DNA of 7,103 bases, from positions 1 through 7,103 of the forward strand of contig JBAZHT010000087.1 in NCBI GenBank assembly GCA_041652255.1. The letters run 5' to 3'. The position numbers and the translations under genes are program-made. Origin of the DNA: DMER64 sp041652255. GTDB lineage: Bacteria; Bacteroidota; Bacteroidia; Bacteroidales; UBA932. Positions 6,091-7,103 of this stretch are shown piece by piece (the first letter of the stretch is position 1; each line of letters opens with the position of its first letter). The notes under the pieces are model-generated. The model ran no database searches, was not told where the DNA came from, and was given only the letters and a program-made list of their open reading frames with translations.

Positions 6091-7103
6091 ATGGATACAG
6101 TTTTATTAACAGCAGGTCTTGCGGTCGGGATCATCGCAGGAGGATTGGTAATTTGGTTACTGAATAACAGTAAGTTACGCAGTAAAGACAGAGAGATCAA
6201 AGAGAAGGATGCGGATCTCAAAGAAAAGGAAACCGAGATAAGGGACCTTACTTCAGCAATCGCCTCGGCCCGGACAGCCTTGGAGCTTAAGGACCAGGAA
6301 CTGGAAAAGATGCAGGAGAAACTTACTTTACAGTTTGAGAACCTGGCCAACCGGATCCTGGAAGTCAACTCCCGGAAATTTGAGCAAAAGAGTTTCCATA
6401 GTATGCAGCAATTGCTCAAACCCCTGGGGGAACAGATCGTGGAATTTAAGAAGAAAGTTGAGGATACCCATATAGAAGACACACGTCAGCGTTCAACACT
6501 GGAAGAAAGGATAAGGGGCCTTATAGAACAGACCAATATTGTAAGTGCACAGGCAAACAATCTTGCCGAGGCACTTAAGGGAAGTCCCAAGACGCAGGGG
6601 AACTGGGGGGAAATGGTTTTGGAAAGGATCCTGGAACAGTCGGGATTGGAAAAGGATACACATTACGTGATGCAGGAATCTTTTCGCACCGAGCAGGGCA
6701 GTATCCTCTATCCCGATGTGGTCATTCACCTGCCCGGGGAACGGGTGATTATTGTGGATTCCAAAGTGTCGCTCGTTGCCTATGAGCGGTATGCTTCAGG
6801 TGCTTCTTCAAAAGAGCAGCAACCGGCATTGACGGAACATCTGGTATCCATGAAAAAGCACATTGACGAACTGGCTGCCAAACAATACGACAATTTCCAG
6901 GGTTCTCTGGATTTTGTGATGATGTTCATTCCTGTTGAACCCGCATATTTAATTGCCATTCAAAAAGATCCGGGATTGTGGAGCTATGCTTACCGTAAAC
7001 GTATAGTGCTGATCAGTCCGACCAACCTGATTGCCTGCCTGAAACTGATGTCCGATCTTTGGAGCAGGGAAATGCAGAACAAGAATGCCATGTTGATTGC
7101 CAA
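6091..7103 (+). CDS. rmuC: DNA recombination protein RmuC, N-terminal part (3' end outside window)
   Basis: The window holds 337 complete codons plus two bases, without a stop, of a protein family usually about 430-500 residues long. RmuC limits rearrangement at inverted repeats in E. coli and is a predicted nuclease-like protein; its biochemical activity is poorly defined. Residues 4-24 form one hydrophobic segment, a likely membrane anchor. Residues about 26-150 are rich in Lys, Glu, Gln and Leu and look like a long coiled coil. The RmuC domain follows: ALKGSPKTQGNWGEMVLERILEQSG begins at 161, YPDVVIHLPGERVIIVDSK covers 207-225, and FMMFIPVE-like and RIVLISPTNL blocks come later. P208-D209 and D223-S224-K225 fit a PD-(D/E)xK nuclease core. 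ATG 6091 is chosen because it directly precedes the anchor and follows a promoter match. It has no evident link to xylose use; its position looks incidental. Confidence 0.95.
   Translation, partial: MDTVLLTAGLAVGIIAGGLVIWLLNNSKLRSKDREIKEKDADLKEKETEIRDLTSAIASARTALELKDQELEKMQEKLTLQFENLANRILEVNSRKFEQKSFHSMQQLLKPLGEQIVEFKKKVEDTHIEDTRQRSTLEERIRGLIEQTNIVSAQANNLAEALKGSPKTQGNWGEMVLERILEQSGLEKDTHYVMQESFRTEQGSILYPDVVIHLPGERVIIVDSKVSLVAYERYASGASSKEQQPALTEHLVSMKKHIDELAAKQYDNFQGSLDFVMMFIPVEPAYLIAIQKDPGLWSYAYRKRIVLISPTNLIACLKLMSDLWSREMQNKNAMLIA

Noticed and set aside
5937..6482. Minus-strand open frame of 181 codons across the transporter end and rmuC start
   Set aside because: It is the antisense shadow of the Lys/Glu-rich coiled coil of rmuC, giving a Ser/Leu/Arg-rich product with no family features, and it crosses a promoter and a terminator.
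1..7103. Mobile elements, CRISPR arrays, tRNA or rRNA genes, toxin-antitoxin or defence systems
   Set aside because: Reading both strands I saw no terminal repeats, regularly spaced repeats, transposase motifs or RNA gene landmarks; nearly all bases are covered by six known-family genes and the two gaps are under 70 bases.

Overview
The window is a compact, single-strand (+) stretch of six genes. It reads as an ordinary bacterial D-xylose utilisation locus followed by an unrelated DNA-maintenance gene. The protein families, the gene order, the near absence of Shine-Dalgarno sequences and two matches to the Bacteroidetes promoter pattern (TTTG near -33, TAnnTTTG near -7) point to a member of the Bacteroidota, probably Bacteroidales. 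I cannot name a genus from sequence alone.

Layout. Positions 1-1026 hold the C-terminal half of a GH67 alpha-glucuronidase (aguA), cut by the left window edge. A strong hairpin plus T-run terminator follows. A 65-base gap then carries a candidate promoter and two identical palindromes (GAATNATTC, 33 bp centre to centre) around the start of the next gene. Positions 1092-6039 form a tight operon: a Nudix-related winged-helix regulator, xylulokinase (xylB), xylose isomerase (xylA) and a XylE-type xylose:H+ symporter. The internal gaps are 1, 11 and 1 bases. A 51-base gap with a weak possible terminator and a good TAnnTTTG promoter leads to rmuC, which runs off the right edge.

How the genes work together. 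AguA removes 4-O-methyl-glucuronic acid from xylo-oligosaccharides released from glucuronoxylan, so that xylosidases can finish the breakdown to xylose. The symporter imports D-xylose. XylA converts it to D-xylulose and XylB phosphorylates this to xylulose 5-phosphate for the pentose phosphate pathway. The first gene of the operon encodes a protein with a decayed Nudix box and a C-terminal winged helix, and is most likely the local sugar-responsive transcription factor. All catalytic and ligand residues that I could place by family knowledge are intact in XylA, XylB, the transporter and the visible part of AguA.

I found no mobile element, CRISPR array, RNA gene or unknown protein system. The most interesting signals are regulatory: the paired palindromes at the head of the xyl operon, and -7 boxes that sit only 4-5 bases from the start codons of two genes, suggesting leaderless or near-leaderless mRNAs.
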